Source: G963674685 sp964591275 (lineage in GTDB: Bacteria > Lernaellota > Lernaellaia > JACKCT01). From it: a DNA stretch of 64,000 nucleotides. Each line of letters opens with the position of its first letter. Position 1 is the first letter of the stretch. A program made the position numbers and the translations under genes. The notes under the pieces are model-generated. The model did not search any database. It was not told the DNA's origin and saw only the letters and a list, made by a program, of their open reading frames with translations. Positions 63,629 to 64,000 of the stretch are shown here, piece after piece. Location: NCBI GenBank assembly GCA_964591275.1, contig CAZQAE010000019.1:8648-72647 (forward strand), given 5' to 3'.

Positions 63629-63989
63629 AATATTATGTCTGTTGAGCCGCAACCCAATAGGATTCATTCCGATCAAGCCCCGCAAGGGGCCAATTGTGGA
63701 TACAATATTTCTCATTTATATTGCAATTCCCATGCTGATAATCATGCCTTTGTTTTGGATACGATCGCCCGGATATAAGAGTCATCTAGCAACAATAAAT
63801 CGGAGCAAGGCGCCGATGAAAGTCACGATAGTCGAAGGAGATTTTCTCGATCAAACAACCGACGGAATTGTCAATCCTCAGTCAGGACATAATAGGCTAC
63901 TTTTTTCACAAAGGACGCAAACGATGGCGCAGCGGAAAATGCTTTATATCGAATTGAAAACGAACCATAATCATCGAGGTCCGGCGTGA
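63612..63989 (+). CDS. Doubtful ORF with a macro-domain-like start segment
   Basis: The 125-codon frame starts at a GTG that overlaps the epimerase stop. It has one hydrophobic segment (T-I-F-L-I-Y-I-A-I-P-M-L-I-I) and, from an internal ATG at 63816, M-K-V-T-I-V-E-G-D-F-L-D-Q-T-T-D-G-I-V-N, which looks like the first strand of a macro domain (G-D-I-T-x4-D-A-I-V-N). The sequence after that does not continue as a macro domain and has no catalytic Gly-rich loop. It could be a decayed fragment, a frameshifted gene or chance. Confidence 0.25.
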   Translation: MKVRNKILCLLSRNPIGFIPIKPRKGPIVDTIFLIYIAIPMLIIMPLFWIRSPGYKSHLATINRSKAPMKVTIVEGDFLDQTTDGIVNPQSGHNRLLFSQRTQTMAQRKMLYIELKTNHNHRGPA

Positions 63990-64000
63990 ATCAGCCTTGC

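Overview
The window looks like one contig-scale piece of an uncultured Gram-negative bacterium, broadly of the 'deltaproteobacterial'/Myxococcota-like kind. The evidence is lipobox lipoproteins, TolC/RND envelope systems, a sigma-54 activator, full-length DksA, and above all secreted proteins carrying long Asp-rich (DDDV/NDDV) tracts, disulfide-rich modules and PKD/beta-propeller domains. The phylum cannot be fixed from this sequence alone. Coding density is high. I saw no rRNA, tRNA, CRISPR array, transposase or phage gene. A run of 10 N at 27929-27938 shows that this is a scaffolded draft assembly.

Layout. 1-1603: end of miaA and an overlapping family 2 glycosyltransferase. 6059-1670 (minus): operon of a lipoprotein with six 8-cysteine repeats, a DUF2079 membrane protein and a B12-binding radical SAM enzyme. 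6458-8251: acyl-CoA synthetase with its own terminator. 8509-13414: a glycan-like locus with a basic membrane-anchored protein, a glycosyltransferase fused to a roughly 490-residue coiled coil, and a convergent methyltransferase fused to a Wzt-C-like domain. 13499-16992 (minus): YCF48/PKD secreted protein with an Asp-rich, CCG-ending tail, an SRAP protein and a VMO-I-like secreted protein. 17183-21485 (minus): uvrC-comEC. 21896-26453 (plus): maf, yggS, a small conserved protein, dksA, a site-2 protease and a purine permease.

26583-29231: a beta-propeller/Cys-rich/Asp-rich secreted protein split by the assembly gap, then a Spy-like periplasmic protein and a strong terminator. 29333-33772: acyl-CoA dehydrogenase, SpoU methyltransferase, HU, a membrane protein and a CXXCH lipoprotein. 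34009-37482: GNAT and membrane spermidine-synthase-like pair. 37517-49966: two RND efflux systems around a PAS/sigma-54 activator, with a cluster of GAAAC/GTTTC half-sites between the activator and the first efflux operon. 50151-52586: a lipoprotein with an Asp-rich stalk and propeller. 52590-55102 (minus): M19 dipeptidase and a tyrosine phenol-lyase. 55337-58146: trkA-trkH. 58354-63628: two GT-C-type membrane proteins and an AGE/cellobiose-2-epimerase-family enzyme.

How the parts relate. Much of the window serves the cell envelope: polysaccharide assembly, efflux, ion uptake and surface proteins. The most striking theme is the Asp-rich tract. It sits directly after the lipobox cysteine in two lipoproteins, and directly before a terminal Gly-Gly-(Ala)-Cys-Cys-Gly in two proteins that have a cleavable signal and no lipobox. 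This suggests, as inference, that the tracts are stalks between an anchor and a folded domain, and that the terminal CCG may be an undescribed C-terminal anchoring or sorting tag. The second theme is the pair of a coiled-coil glycosyltransferase and a methyltransferase/Wzt-C protein, which resembles the parts list of a chain-length-controlled O-antigen system in a rearranged form.
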